Source of the DNA: Shinella sp. UYSO24
GTDB taxonomy: Bacteria; Pseudomonadota; Alphaproteobacteria; Rhizobiales; Rhizobiaceae
NCBI GenBank assembly: GCA_902167985.1
Contig: CABHNZ010000006.1
Coordinates: 124,001-188,000 of the forward strand
Direction of reading: 5' to 3'
DNA: 64,000 nt
How positions within the stretch are numbered: position 1 is the stretch's first letter; every line of letters begins with the position of its first letter. The notes under the pieces were generated by a model that saw nothing but the letters and a program-made list of their open reading frames with translations, was not told the origin of the DNA and did no database searches. This document shows, piece by piece, positions 42,395 to 51,213 of the stretch. A program made the translations under genes and the position numbers.

Positions 42395-42960
42395 ATGCCC
42401 ACGATCTATCTCGCCGGCCCCGAAGTCTTCCTGCCCGATGCCCTGGCCGTCATGGCGGAAAAGCGCCGTCTTGCACGTCAGTTCGGTTTCGAGCCGACCG
42501 GCCCCGGCAGCGACGAGAACCAGACGCCGGTCAAGCGAACGGCCGCTGAGATCTACTTGCGCAATGACGATGCGATGCGCCGGGCCGATGTATGCCTTGC
42601 CAACATCACACCATTTCGCGGCGTCAGCGCCGATGCCGGTACGGTTTACGAGATCGGTTTCATGATCGCTCTCGGGAAGCAGTCTTCGCCTATTCCAACC
42701 ACCCGGACGATTACGGGCTTCGCGTCCGCGCCGAATGGTATGCGGGCCAGACGATCGACGAGACGTCCGGCCGCCCGCGCGGGCCGGATGGCGTGGCGAT
42801 CGAAAACCACGGCATGGCCGATAACCTGATGATCGATGGCGGTATCGAGGCGACCGGCGGGCGTGTCTTCCGCGCTGCGACGCAGCCGGCCGATCCTGCC
42901 CGCGATCTGGCGATGTTCACGCAGGCGCTCGAAGCGATCGCCTCCCGGTTTGCGGACTGA
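42395..42960 (+). CDS. Nucleoside 2-deoxyribosyltransferase family protein
   Basis: About 188 aa. The opening MPTIYLAGPEVFLPDA is the substrate-binding start of this family, followed by ADVCLANITPFRGVSADAGTVYEIGFMIALGK (catalytic Glu in the Ala-Asp-Ala-Gly-Thr-x-x-Glu pattern) and a nucleobase-contacting FAYSNHPDDY. It would transfer or remove deoxyribose between bases, perhaps as nucleotide sanitation. The frame breaks near 42679 (ALGK, then AVFAYSNHP); one G repairs it. Monocistronic, ended by a bidirectional terminator. Confidence 0.88.
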
Positions 42961-42973
42961 CGGCAGCTGACAA

Positions 42974-43010
42974 AACTCCCGCTCCACCGCGCAAGGGTGA
43001 AGCGGGAGTT
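42974..43010. terminator. Bidirectional terminator
   Basis: AACTCCCGCT (42974-42983) pairs exactly with AGCGGGAGTT (43001-43010), with additional CACC/GGTG pairing inside. It separates the convergent deoxyribosyltransferase and tartrate dehydratase genes. Confidence 0.75.
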
Positions 43011-43026
43011 CGTTACTCTTGCACTA

Positions 43027-44190
43027 TCACTCGGCCAGTTCGCGCATGACGCTGATCAGGTCCGACTTGCCTTCGAAGCCGATGCCCGGCAGGTCGGGCA
43101 TAGTGATATGACCGTCCTCCACCTTCACGCCATCCGGGAAGCCGCCATAGGGCTGGAAGAGATCGGGATAGCTTTCATTGCCGCCAAGGCCGAGGCCGGC
43201 TGCAATATTGAGCGACATCTGGTGGCCGCCATGGGGCACGCAGCGCGACGGCGACCAGCCGAACTGGCGCAGCACATCCAGCGTGCGCAGATATTCGACG
43301 AGGCCATAGGAGAGGGCGCAGTCGAATTGCAGGTAATCCCGATCCGGGCGCATGCCGCCGTAACGCAGAAGATTGCGGGCATCCTGATGCGAGAAGAGGT
43401 TCTCGCCGGTCGCCATCGGTGCGTCGTAGAATTCCGAGATGGCGGCCTGCAGGGCATAATCGAGCGGATCGCCGATCTCCTCATACCAGAAGAGCGGATA
43501 GTCGCGCAGCATCTTGGCGTAGGCGATGCCCGTCTCCAGATCGAAGCGGCCATTGGCATCGACGGCGAGCCGCGCTTCCGAACCGATTTCCTTCAGCACG
43601 GATTCGATGCGACCGCGATCCTCGTCGATTGACGCGCCGCCGATCTTCATCTTGACGACGTTATAGCCGCGATTGAGATAGCCGCGCATCTCGTTGCGCA
43701 GGGCGCTGTTATCCTTGCCCGGATAGTAATAGCCGCCGGCTGCATAGACGAAGACCTTCGGATTGGCTTCGAGCCCCTTCATCTCGGCCAGGAGCCGGAA
43801 GAGCGGCTTTCCCTCGATCTTGGCGACAGCATCCCAGATCGCCATGTCGATCGTACCGACCGCGACCGAACGTTCGCCGTGGCCGCCGGGCTTTTCGTTC
43901 TTCATCATCGTGGCCCAGATCTTGTGCGGATCAAGGTTGGTGCCGGCATCGTTGACGAGGCTTGCCGGATCGGCTTCGAGAATACGGTCCTTGAAACGTT
44001 CGCGGATAAGGCCGCCCTGGCCATAACGGCCATTGGAATTGAAGCCGTAGCCGACGACCCGGCGGCCATCCTTGACCACATCGGTCACGACGGCAACGAG
44101 GCTCGCCGTCATCTTGGAAAAGTCGATATAGGCGTTGCGAATGGGCGAGGAGATTGGTTTGGTGACTTCCTTGACGTCGATGATACGCAT
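43027..44190 (-). CDS. tarD: Enolase-superfamily dehydratase, probable D-tartrate dehydratase
   Basis: About 387 aa, mandelate racemase group. The KxK acid/base motif is VVKMKIGG; metal ligands are in LAVDANGRF, WYEEIGDP and ATGENLFS; the His is in CVPHGGHQMSLN. Length and sequence style match the Bradyrhizobium TarD enzyme that dehydrates D-tartrate to oxaloacetate. The start at 44190 (MRIIDVKEV) has GGAG six bases before it; 44202 is the alternative. It is downstream of a DctA-like dicarboxylate symporter with a divergent LysR, a coherent tartrate uptake and catabolism unit. Intact. Another acid-sugar dehydratase of this group cannot be excluded. Confidence 0.8.
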   Translation of the reverse strand: MRIIDVKEVTKPISSPIRNAYIDFSKMTASLVAVVTDVVKDGRRVVGYGFNSNGRYGQGGLIRERFKDRILEADPASLVNDAGTNLDPHKIWATMMKNEKPGGHGERSVAVGTIDMAIWDAVAKIEGKPLFRLLAEMKGLEANPKVFVYAAGGYYYPGKDNSALRNEMRGYLNRGYNVVKMKIGGASIDEDRGRIESVLKEIGSEARLAVDANGRFDLETGIAYAKMLRDYPLFWYEEIGDPLDYALQAAISEFYDAPMATGENLFSHQDARNLLRYGGMRPDRDYLQFDCALSYGLVEYLRTLDVLRQFGWSPSRCVPHGGHQMSLNIAAGLGLGGNESYPDLFQPYGGFPDGVKVEDGHITMPDLPGIGFEGKSDLISVMRELAE

Positions 44191-44227
44191 TTCATGCTCC
44201 ATGCTGTTGCGTGATTGTCGAATGTGT

Positions 44228-45533
44228 TCAGGGTTTCGTTTCGGCGAGAGAGCCGGTGATGACCGGTGCCCGCTTGCCGCTCTGTTCTGCGATCACCGCC
44301 TTCACGGCGCATTCGTCGAGGGCGCCTTCCCATTTGGCGATGGCGATCGTGGCAATGCCGTTGCCGATCAGGTTCACGACGGCGCGCGCCTCGTTCATGA
44401 AGCGGTCGACACCGAGAAGAAGCACGAGGCCGGCGACCGGGATCGTGTGGAAGCTCGACAAGGTCGCGGCGAGCGTGACGAAGCCCGCTCCGGCAACGCC
44501 CGCCGAGCCTTTCGACGTCAGAAGCAACACGCCGAGGATGACGATCTGGCCTTCGAGCCCGAGCGGCGTATTGGTGGCCTGGGCGACGAAACGGCGGCCA
44601 TCGTCAGGTAGATGCAGGTGCCGTCGGCATTGAACGTGTAGCCTGTCGGCAGGACAAGGCCGACGACCGATTTGCGGCAGCCGAGCTTCTCCAGCTTGGC
44701 CATCATGCGCGGCAACACGGCTTCCGATGAGCATGTGGCCAGCACGATCAGGATCTCGTCCTTGAAATAGCGCAGGAAATGCAGCAGCGGAAAACCGGAC
44801 CAGCGCGCAACCGAGCCGAGAATGACGACGACGAAGAAGATCGACGTCAGGTAGACGCCGAGCATCAGATGGCCGAGCGCCCAGAGCGAGCCGATGCCGT
44901 ATTTGCCGATCGTATAGGCGACGCCGGCACCGGCGCCGATCGGTGCCAGCCGCATGATCATCGAGACGATGCGGAACAGCGCCTGCAGCATCGTGTCGAA
45001 GACTGCGACCAGCGGCGCTGCCCGCTCGCCCATCTGCACGAGTGCGGCGCCATCAGAACGGCGAGCAGGATCACCTGCAGCATCGCGCCCTTGGCAAAGG
45101 CATCGACCATCGTCGTCGGAATGATGCCCATCATGAACTCGACGAAACCGCCCTGGGCATGGGCCGTCTGCTGGTAGGTGGCAATCGCGCTTGCATCGAT
45201 CTTGCTGGCGTCGATATTCATGCCGACGCCCGGTTCCATGAGGTTCACGACGACAAGGCCGATCACCAGGGCCAGCGTCGAGAGGACTTCGAAATAGATC
45301 AGCGCCCGCATGCCGATCTTGCCGACTTCCTTGATATTGCCCATCTTGGCGATGCCCAGCACGACGGTGGCGAAGATCACCGGTGCCAGAAGCATCTTGA
45401 TGAGCTTGATGAAGCCATCGGCAAGCGGCTGCAGCGTTGTTGCGATATGCGGTGCGATCAGTGCCAGCACGATGCCGATCGCAATGCCGATCAAGACCTG
45501 AATGTATAATTCTCCCAATAGGCGTCGCGCCAT
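44228..45533 (-). CDS. Dicarboxylate/amino acid:cation symporter (DctA-like)
   Basis: About 435-aa DAACS-family transporter: [20 protein letters not shown] at the start, [29 protein letters not shown], the serine-rich reentrant loop region [16 protein letters not shown], the [15 protein letters not shown] helix and the C-terminal [22 protein letters not shown]. Two single-base losses break it, near 45050 (AVLM, then GAALVQMGE) and 44590 (MAAV, then [11 protein letters not shown]). The start at 45533 follows GGAGG by six bases. Probably imports tartrate or C4-dicarboxylates for the adjacent dehydratase. Confidence 0.87.
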
Positions 45534-45676
45534 GTCCATCCTCCCGAATTCGACGTGCGGCTCCCCCCGCACGCTGTCATTGATAGGAAGTTCACATGGC
45601 TTCCGTCCAATGCCGATCAGGGCCGTATCGGTGCCGTTACGGCATCGTCCGTGAGATCAATATTCCGAAAGTGGCT

Positions 45677-45695
45677 TGAAATTATTCCGATTTCA
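45677..45695. promoter_or_regulatory. Probable LysR-type binding site
   Basis: TGAAAT-N7-ATTTCA is a perfect 6-bp inverted repeat. It lies 58 bases upstream of the lysR start, in the intergenic region shared with the divergent symporter/dehydratase genes, the usual position for a LysR box. A second symmetric element, TGCCG-TTA-CGGCA, lies at 45632-45644. Confidence 0.55.
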
Positions 45696-45752
45696 GTTGG
45701 ATATGGTGAAGGAGTGTATGCCTCTGCTGCACTGCAAAAATGAGGGGCACAA

Positions 45753-46664
45753 ATGGATACTGCCTGGCTTGCCGACCTTCAGGCGCTCGCCGAAACCCTG
45801 AATTTCTCAAGGGCGGCGGAACGGCGTCACGTCACGCAGCCGGCTTTCGGCCGGCGCATTCGCGCGCTGGAAGAGTGGTGCGGCGCGCAGCTGGTCGATC
45901 GCTCCACTCATCGCCTGAAGCTGACCGCAGAAGGCGAGATCATGCTTGCCGCTGCAAGCGAGATCACCGACAGGCTGGACCGCGCCCGCCGGCAGGTGGA
46001 GCAGGCGCGGGCTGCGACATCGGCTGTAACATTTGCCGCAACGCACGCGCTTTCCTTTATCTTCTTTCCCCATTGGGTGCAGAGCCTCGGGCAGGTGGCA
46101 GCAACGACGCCGATGCGGCTTCTTTCCGACAGCATGAACGAATGCGAGCGGATCATGGCGGAGGGCAGGGCGCAGTTCCTGCTTTGCCATTATCATGAAC
46201 TGAGCCGCATCCGGCTCGACGAACAGAGCTATCGCTCGCTCGACCTGTCGACAGATCGTCTGGTCCCGGTCAGCGCGGTCGCACCTGGCGATGGCAGGCC
46301 GCTCCATAGTCTTCCCGGCACGCTCCGCAAACCTGTTCCCCATCTCGCCTTCGCCGAAACATCGGGCATGGGGCGCATTCTTGCATCCAGCCTTGAGCGG
46401 AAGATGGTGGACCTGCATCTTGCGACAGTCTTTACCTCTCACCTTGCCATGGCGCTGAAGGGCTTGGCGATGGAAGGCAAGGGGGTTGCCTGGATACCCG
46501 AAAGTCTCGCTGCCGAAGAGATCCGGCAGGGCAGGCTGGCACTGGCCGGTGCTGCCGAATGGGCTGTCGACGTCAAGATCGTGCTGATCCGCCCGCGTGC
46601 GCGCATGGCCGATCTTGCCGAAGCATTCTGGAGCCTCGCACAGGCCGGGCATCCGGCAGAGTGA
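45753..46664 (+). CDS. LysR-family transcriptional regulator
   Basis: 303 aa. The N-terminal winged HTH is in LQALAETLNFSRAAERRHVTQPAFGRRIRALEEWCGAQLVDRS, and a type 2 periplasmic-binding-like effector domain follows from about 95 (AVTFAATHALSFIFFPHW to the end). It is divergent from the symporter/tartrate dehydratase pair, so it is likely their activator with the substrate as co-inducer. Intact; start at 45753 agrees with the family. Confidence 0.9.
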   Translation: MDTAWLADLQALAETLNFSRAAERRHVTQPAFGRRIRALEEWCGAQLVDRSTHRLKLTAEGEIMLAAASEITDRLDRARRQVEQARAATSAVTFAATHALSFIFFPHWVQSLGQVAATTPMRLLSDSMNECERIMAEGRAQFLLCHYHELSRIRLDEQSYRSLDLSTDRLVPVSAVAPGDGRPLHSLPGTLRKPVPHLAFAETSGMGRILASSLERKMVDLHLATVFTSHLAMALKGLAMEGKGVAWIPESLAAEEIRQGRLALAGAAEWAVDVKIVLIRPRARMADLAEAFWSLAQAGHPAE

Positions 46665-46811
46665 ACAGAAAACCTCTAAGTTTTGGCAGGGCCAAATAAA
46701 TCAGCTTGATGTGAAATGAATTTCTGAACCATTTGCGCGGATCATCCGTAATGCCTTTGAGGGAGAGCGGCCAGTCGGCCGGCTTGAATTCCGGCATATG
46801 GAGAGGAACGC

Positions 46812-48195
46812 ATGGGCTTTCACGATCGCAGCAGCGCAGGCCGCCGACGCGAGATTGCCGTCATCGGCACGGGTATTTCCGGCCTCTCCGCCGCCTGGCT
46901 GCTTTCAAAGCGCCATGATGTTACCGTCTTCGAAGCGGCAGACCGTATCGGCGGGCATAGCAATACGGTCGATTTCCAGTATTCGGGCAAAGATGGCGAA
47001 AGGACGATTTCAGTCGATACCGGCTTCATCGTCTATAATGAAGTGACCTATCCGAACCTCACGGCGCTCTTCGAGCATCTCAATGTGCCGACCGTTCCCT
47101 CCAACATGTCCTTTGCGGTCTCGCTGGATGAAGGTGCCTTCGAATATTCGGGCGGCACCGGGTTTGGCCTCTTTGCGCAGAAATCCAATCTCGTCAGTGC
47201 CCGTTTCTGGTCGATGATGGGCCATCTCCTGCGGTTCTACCGCATGCGCCGCGCGACCTGCCGCTGATGGAAGGCATGTCGCTCGGGGATTATCTGGCCC
47301 GAAACGGTTACAGCCGTGCCTTCTGCGAGGATCATCTGTTTCCGATGGCAGCCGCCATCTGGTCGACGCCGGCCATGGATATCGGCGCCTATCCTGCAGC
47401 GAATTCGTCCGCTTTTGCCGCAATCATGGACTGCTTGAATTGTGGAACCGGCCGGTCTGGCGCACGGTCGAGGGCGGCAGTCGCCAATATGTCAGGCGCA
47501 TCACGGAAGGTTTTGCAGATCGCATCCTTCTGTCGACGCCCGTTCGTTCCGTCCGTCGCCTTGCAGGACGGGTCGAGATTACCGATGGCAACGGCCATCA
47601 GCGGATGTTCGATGATGTGGTGATCGCCACCCATGCAGATCAGGCCTTGCGGATGCTTTCGGATGCCGATCCCGAGGAGCGCCGCCTTCTCGGCACGTTC
47701 CAGTACGCCAAGAATGAAGCCGTGCTGCACACCGATACCGAACTCATGCCCAAGCGGCGCGCCGCATGGTCGAGCTGGAATTATATCGCGGAAGGGTCGG
47801 ATGGCCCCTCGCAGCCCTCCATCACCTACTGGATGAACCGGCTCCAGCCACTTGGGCTCGCGCCGCCGGTTTTCGTCACGCTCAATCCCCGCCGAGCGCC
47901 GCGCGAGGAGCTGGTGCTGAAACGCGAAAATTACGAGCACCCCGTCTTCGACCTTACAACTGACCGGGCACAGCAGGAGATCTGGGGGCTGCAGGGTGCG
48001 CGCAATACCTGGTTCTGCGGTGCCCATTTCGGCGCAGGCTTCCACGAGGACGGATTGCAGTCCGGCCTCGCCGTGGCGGAAGAACTCGGCGGGCTGAAGC
48101 GGCCCTGGACGGTTGCCGATGAGAGCGGTCGCATCGTCCGTCGCCGCAACGTCTTGGCACCTGCCGCACTCGATGATGTCGAGGCCGTCGCATGA
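46812..48195 (+). CDS. FAD-dependent amine-oxidase-like oxidoreductase
   Basis: About 461 aa. The Rossmann start is IAVIGTGISGLSAAWLLSKRHDVTVFEAADRIGGHSNTVD, and the C-terminal FAD contact is NTWFCGAHFGAGFHEDGLQSGLAVAEEL. This NAD(P)/FAD-binding family is regularly coupled to DUF1365, often with a cyclopropane-synthase-like gene, in lipid-modification loci; the reaction is not defined. Two frame breaks: near 47244 (RFYR, then a one-base loss before APRDLPLMEG) and 47401 (YPAA, then EFVRFCRNHGLLEL). AGAGGAA precedes the start. It overlaps DUF1365 by four bases. Confidence 0.82.
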
Positions 48196-49019
48196 GCCCG
48201 TTTCGCTCCGGCCTGTTTCCGGGTCATGTGACCCATGCCCGGATGAAGCCGAAGCCGCACAGGCTTGCCTACCGCATCTATTCCCTGCTCATCGATCTCG
48301 ATGAGCTTCAGGCTCTTGATGCCGGGCTTCGACTGTTTTCCGTCGATCGCTTCAATCTGTTCTCGTTTTATCACAGGGACCGGGGTGATCGTTCCGGTCG
48401 TGATCTGCGCGGGCAGGTCGAGGCGGCCATGCGCAAGGTGGGGCTTGAGCCGGATGGCGGTCCGATCATGCTTCTGACGATGCCGAGGCTTCTCGGCTGG
48501 GCTTTCAATCCGCTCAGCATCTATTTCTGCCAGAACAGGCAGGGTGAGCCTGTCGCCGTGCTCTGGGAGGTCGACAATACATTCGGCGAGCGGCATGCCT
48601 ATATGATCCCGGTCGATGAGCGGACGGCCGCAGGAGAGATCGTCCAGAGGTGCGAGAAGCGCTTCTACGTCTCGCCTTTCATGGATATGGACCTTGACTA
48701 TGCCTTCCGCGTTTCCCCGCCCGGCGAGACCTTGTCGGTTCGCATCGACACGCTCGCCAAGGAGGGCGATGTCGTGCTCACGGCCCGGCATCTTGCAAGA
48801 CGTCAGGCACTGACGGACAGGGCCTTGCTGAAGGCCTTCTTCGCCATACCCTTCCTGACGCTCCGCGTGGTGGGCGGTATTCATTGGGAAGCTTTGAAAA
48901 TCTGGCTGAAGGGCATTCGCCTTCGCAGCCGTCCCGTGCCACCGGCAGATCCGGTGACAGTCGTCATCCGGGCGGCGCCGGAGGCTCACGGACACGGTGA
49001 TACACGTCGTCAGGCGTGA
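48192..49019 (+). CDS. DUF1365 family protein
   Basis: 275-aa intact DUF1365 protein: GHVTHARMKPKPHRLAYRIYSLLIDLDEL near the start, LLGWAFNPLSIYFC in the middle and FYVSPFMDMDLDYAFRVSPPGE after it, all family hallmarks. Function unknown; nearly always next to the FAD amine-oxidase-like gene, here overlapping it (ATGA). A role in fatty-acid or lipid modification is suspected from such neighbourhoods, but the usual cyclopropane-synthase-like third gene is missing here. Confidence 0.88.
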   Translation: MSPFRSGLFPGHVTHARMKPKPHRLAYRIYSLLIDLDELQALDAGLRLFSVDRFNLFSFYHRDRGDRSGRDLRGQVEAAMRKVGLEPDGGPIMLLTMPRLLGWAFNPLSIYFCQNRQGEPVAVLWEVDNTFGERHAYMIPVDERTAAGEIVQRCEKRFYVSPFMDMDLDYAFRVSPPGETLSVRIDTLAKEGDVVLTARHLARRQALTDRALLKAFFAIPFLTLRVVGGIHWEALKIWLKGIRLRSRPVPPADPVTVVIRAAPEAHGHGDTRRQA

Positions 49020-49320
49020 TTTGCCCGCTGCCATTATTCTTCAGGTTATATTACGAGGATCGCATTTTCATTCTGCGAGATCTTGTCAATTTCCCTGCCC
49101 GGTCATTATACATGAGGTAGGAGATGCTCTCGGCACATAGGTGAAAGCGGGCAGAATGCGGGTTGAGAAAATCCGTGGGCTCGCAAATGGCTTCCATAGG
49201 CCTGCCGCAATGATACGGCAGATCTGATCCGGAGCCTGCGTCGCCCGTCACGCTTCTTGTGATGCTGGAAGAGAGCTCTTTGATTGCAGCCGGCTTTTCG
49301 AGAAAGAAGTGCGCAGCGCC
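49020..49320. other. Gap upstream of the anti-sigma gene, no sigma gene found
   Basis: These 301 bp carry no recognisable sigma-factor segment in any frame. The only open stretch touching the next gene is a short one ending MLEESSLIAAGFSRKKCAAP, whose stop overlaps the anti-sigma ATG; it resembles no family I know. Promoter elements for the anti-sigma gene are presumably here. Confidence 0.5.
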
Positions 49321-50049
49321 ATGACATCAGGGGACCAGAGCCAGGGCGGACGAGCCCAGGATGAAATTCTGGCAGGCGAATATGTGCTCGGTATGCTGCC
49401 GCAGGACGCGCGCCGCCGGGTGGAGCAGCGCATGGCCCGTGACAAGGCTTTTGCGCGCATCGTCCATCGCTGGCGAAGCGAGCTTTCAACCTTCCGCGAC
49501 GACGAAGACGTGTTTGTCGGCGCGCCGCTCGAACTCAGCCAGATCGAGCGGCGGCTGATCGGCGCGACGCATGCGGTCTCACCCGGTCCGGAACGCCGCC
49601 GCGGCATCTGGCATTCCGTACGGTTCTGGCGTTTTTCGAGCTTTGTCGCAGCAGGTATTGCCGTCGTCTCGGTGATCTATGCGGGCCGTGCGATTTCGAC
49701 GGCTCCGGCCGTTCCGGCGCTGGTCGCAGAGCTTGCAGCGGTCGATGAACGGGTCGATCTGCTGGCCTCCTATGATGCCGGCAGTGGCCGCCTGCGTGTG
49801 GTTCCGGTCGCCGCCCAGCGGCCGGATGCCAAGGTTTTGCAGCTGTGGCTGATGCCGAAGAGCGGTCCGGCGCGTTCGCTCGGTATTTTCCGGCCCGAAA
49901 GCGGGGGCGAGATCGTCGTTCCGGCGGAAATGCGCGGCGGGCTTGCCGAAGGCGCGACGCTTGCCGTCAGTCTGGAACCCGTCGGAGGCTCGCCGACCGG
50001 TCTGCCCAGCGGGCAGGTCGTTGCAAGCGGTGCTGCGCGGCGCCTTTAG
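49321..50049 (+). CDS. RskA-type membrane anti-sigma factor without adjacent sigma
   Basis: About 242 aa. An N-terminal cytosolic anti-sigma domain (EILAGEYVLGMLPQDARRRVEQRMARDKAF), one transmembrane helix (FSSFVAAGIAVVSVIYAGRAI, ~108-128) and a periplasmic RskA domain with LQLWLMPKSGPARSLGIF. Such proteins hold a SigK-like ECF factor at the membrane until cleaved. Normally the sigma gene is immediately upstream and overlaps; here none is present. Start 49321 is preferred by family length; GTG 49309 is possible. Intact. Confidence 0.82.
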   Translation: MTSGDQSQGGRAQDEILAGEYVLGMLPQDARRRVEQRMARDKAFARIVHRWRSELSTFRDDEDVFVGAPLELSQIERRLIGATHAVSPGPERRRGIWHSVRFWRFSSFVAAGIAVVSVIYAGRAISTAPAVPALVAELAAVDERVDLLASYDAGSGRLRVVPVAAQRPDAKVLQLWLMPKSGPARSLGIFRPESGGEIVVPAEMRGGLAEGATLAVSLEPVGGSPTGLPSGQVVASGAARRL

Positions 50050-50059
50050 TCAAAGAAAA

Positions 50060-50083
50060 GCCGGCCGCTTTTCAACGGCCGGC
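50060..50083. terminator. Bidirectional terminator
   Basis: GCCGGCCG (50060-50067) pairs with CGGCCGGC (50076-50083) around CTTTTCAA. A T-run follows on the right and an A-rich run precedes on the left, so it can end both the anti-sigma and the leftward efflux operon. Confidence 0.85.
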
Positions 50084-50119
50084 GATTTTTCAAGGCCAAA
50101 GGCCTTTCCAAACTGTCGC

Positions 50120-51004
50120 TCAGTGGCTGCTGTCTGAACCGTCGACGATGCTGACGCTTGCCGTGCGGCCGGCAACCAGTGCCGTGCCGGCGGGTACCTC
50201 GTCGAGCTGGATACGCACCGGCACGCGCTGTGCAAGCCTCACCCATGTGAATGTCGGCGTGACATTGGCAAGCGAGCCGGTCGTGTCGGAGCGTTCACGG
50301 TCCTGTATGCCGGCGGCGATGCCGACGACATGGCCCTTGAGGATCTCGGACGTCCCCATCAGGCCGATCCTGGCCTGATCACCCACCTTGATCCGGTCGA
50401 GCTTGTTTTCCTCGAAATAGCCGTCGACATAATAGCTGTCGCTATCGACCAGAGCGGAAACTGCGGAGCCCGCGGTCACGTAGTCGCCCGGCTGCAGCGA
50501 GAAGTTGGTCAGCACGCCGTTGACGGGTGCCTTGACCGTTGACCGTTCAAGGTTGAGGGCAGCGATATCGCGGTTGACGAGCGCCGTCTGGTAGTTCGCC
50601 TGATCCTGATCGACGCTGGTCTGCGCCTGATCGATCTTCTGGCGTGTCACCGAACCGTCGCCGATCCGCTGGTAGAGCGCGAGATCCGCCTGGGCCTGAT
50701 GCAGGGAGGCAAGCGCGCTTGCGACTTCTGCTTCCGACTGACGCTTGGCGAGTTCGAAGCGGGCGCTGTCGATGGTGAAGATCACTTCACCGGCCTTCAC
50801 GGCCTGATTATCGCGCGCCTTGACGTCGCTGACGATGCCGGAAACGTCGGTGGTCAGTCGAACGATATCGGCCTGAACCTTGCCGTCCCGCGTCCACGGG
50901 CGGTTCATGTAATAGTCCCAGATATGCGAGCCGAGCACGCCGGCTATGCCGACGAAGACGCAGGTGAGAAGGACGCGGCCTGAAGTTGCTGCAAGAGATT
51001 TCAT
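50120..51004 (-). CDS. aaeA: HlyD/AaeA-like efflux adaptor
   Basis: 294-aa membrane-fusion protein: N-terminal anchor (RVLLTCVFVGIAGVLGSHIWDYY), lipoyl halves around DVSGIVSDVKARDNQAVKAGEVIF and STVKAPVNGVLTNFSLQPGDYVTAGS, and an alpha hairpin between them. It pairs with the FUSC pump and the small DUF1656 protein, the composition of AaeXAB-type aromatic-acid exporters. Overlaps the DUF1656 gene by four bases. Intact. Symbol by operon analogy. Confidence 0.85.
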   Translation of the reverse strand: MKSLAATSGRVLLTCVFVGIAGVLGSHIWDYYMNRPWTRDGKVQADIVRLTTDVSGIVSDVKARDNQAVKAGEVIFTIDSARFELAKRQSEAEVASALASLHQAQADLALYQRIGDGSVTRQKIDQAQTSVDQDQANYQTALVNRDIAALNLERSTVKAPVNGVLTNFSLQPGDYVTAGSAVSALVDSDSYYVDGYFEENKLDRIKVGDQARIGLMGTSEILKGHVVGIAAGIQDRERSDTTGSLANVTPTFTWVRLAQRVPVRIQLDEVPAGTALVAGRTASVSIVDGSDSSH

Positions 51005-51213
51005 TGGAGTGTTACCTTGTCGGCCGCAAACACCACGCCCGCCAGAATGCAGACGAGCATGGCAATATCGAATAGCGGCCGATGCCAGACGAGAGAATAG
51101 AAGCCGATACGGTCAAGTACCTTGCGCATCATGGTGTTGATGAGAAAGGCAACCAGCGCCAGACCGGCAAGGGTTGGAATGAATACGCCATAGATGTCGA
51201 GTTCGGGCTTCAT
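51001..51213 (-). CDS. aaeX: DUF1656 small membrane protein (AaeX-like)
   Basis: 70 aa with two hydrophobic segments (IPTLAGLALVAFLINTMM and LFDIAMLVCILAGVVFAA); the opening KPELDIYGVFIP is characteristic of DUF1656, found in almost all AaeB-type pump operons. It probably stabilises or assembles the pump. Overlaps the FUSC gene and the adaptor gene by four bases each. Confidence 0.9.
   Translation of the reverse strand: MKPELDIYGVFIPTLAGLALVAFLINTMMRKVLDRIGFYSLVWHRPLFDIAMLVCILAGVVFAADKVTLQ

Noticed and set aside
49262..49324. 20-codon leader peptide overlapping the anti-sigma start
   Set aside because: No Shine-Dalgarno and no recognisable attenuator structure; overlap with the ATG may be coincidental.
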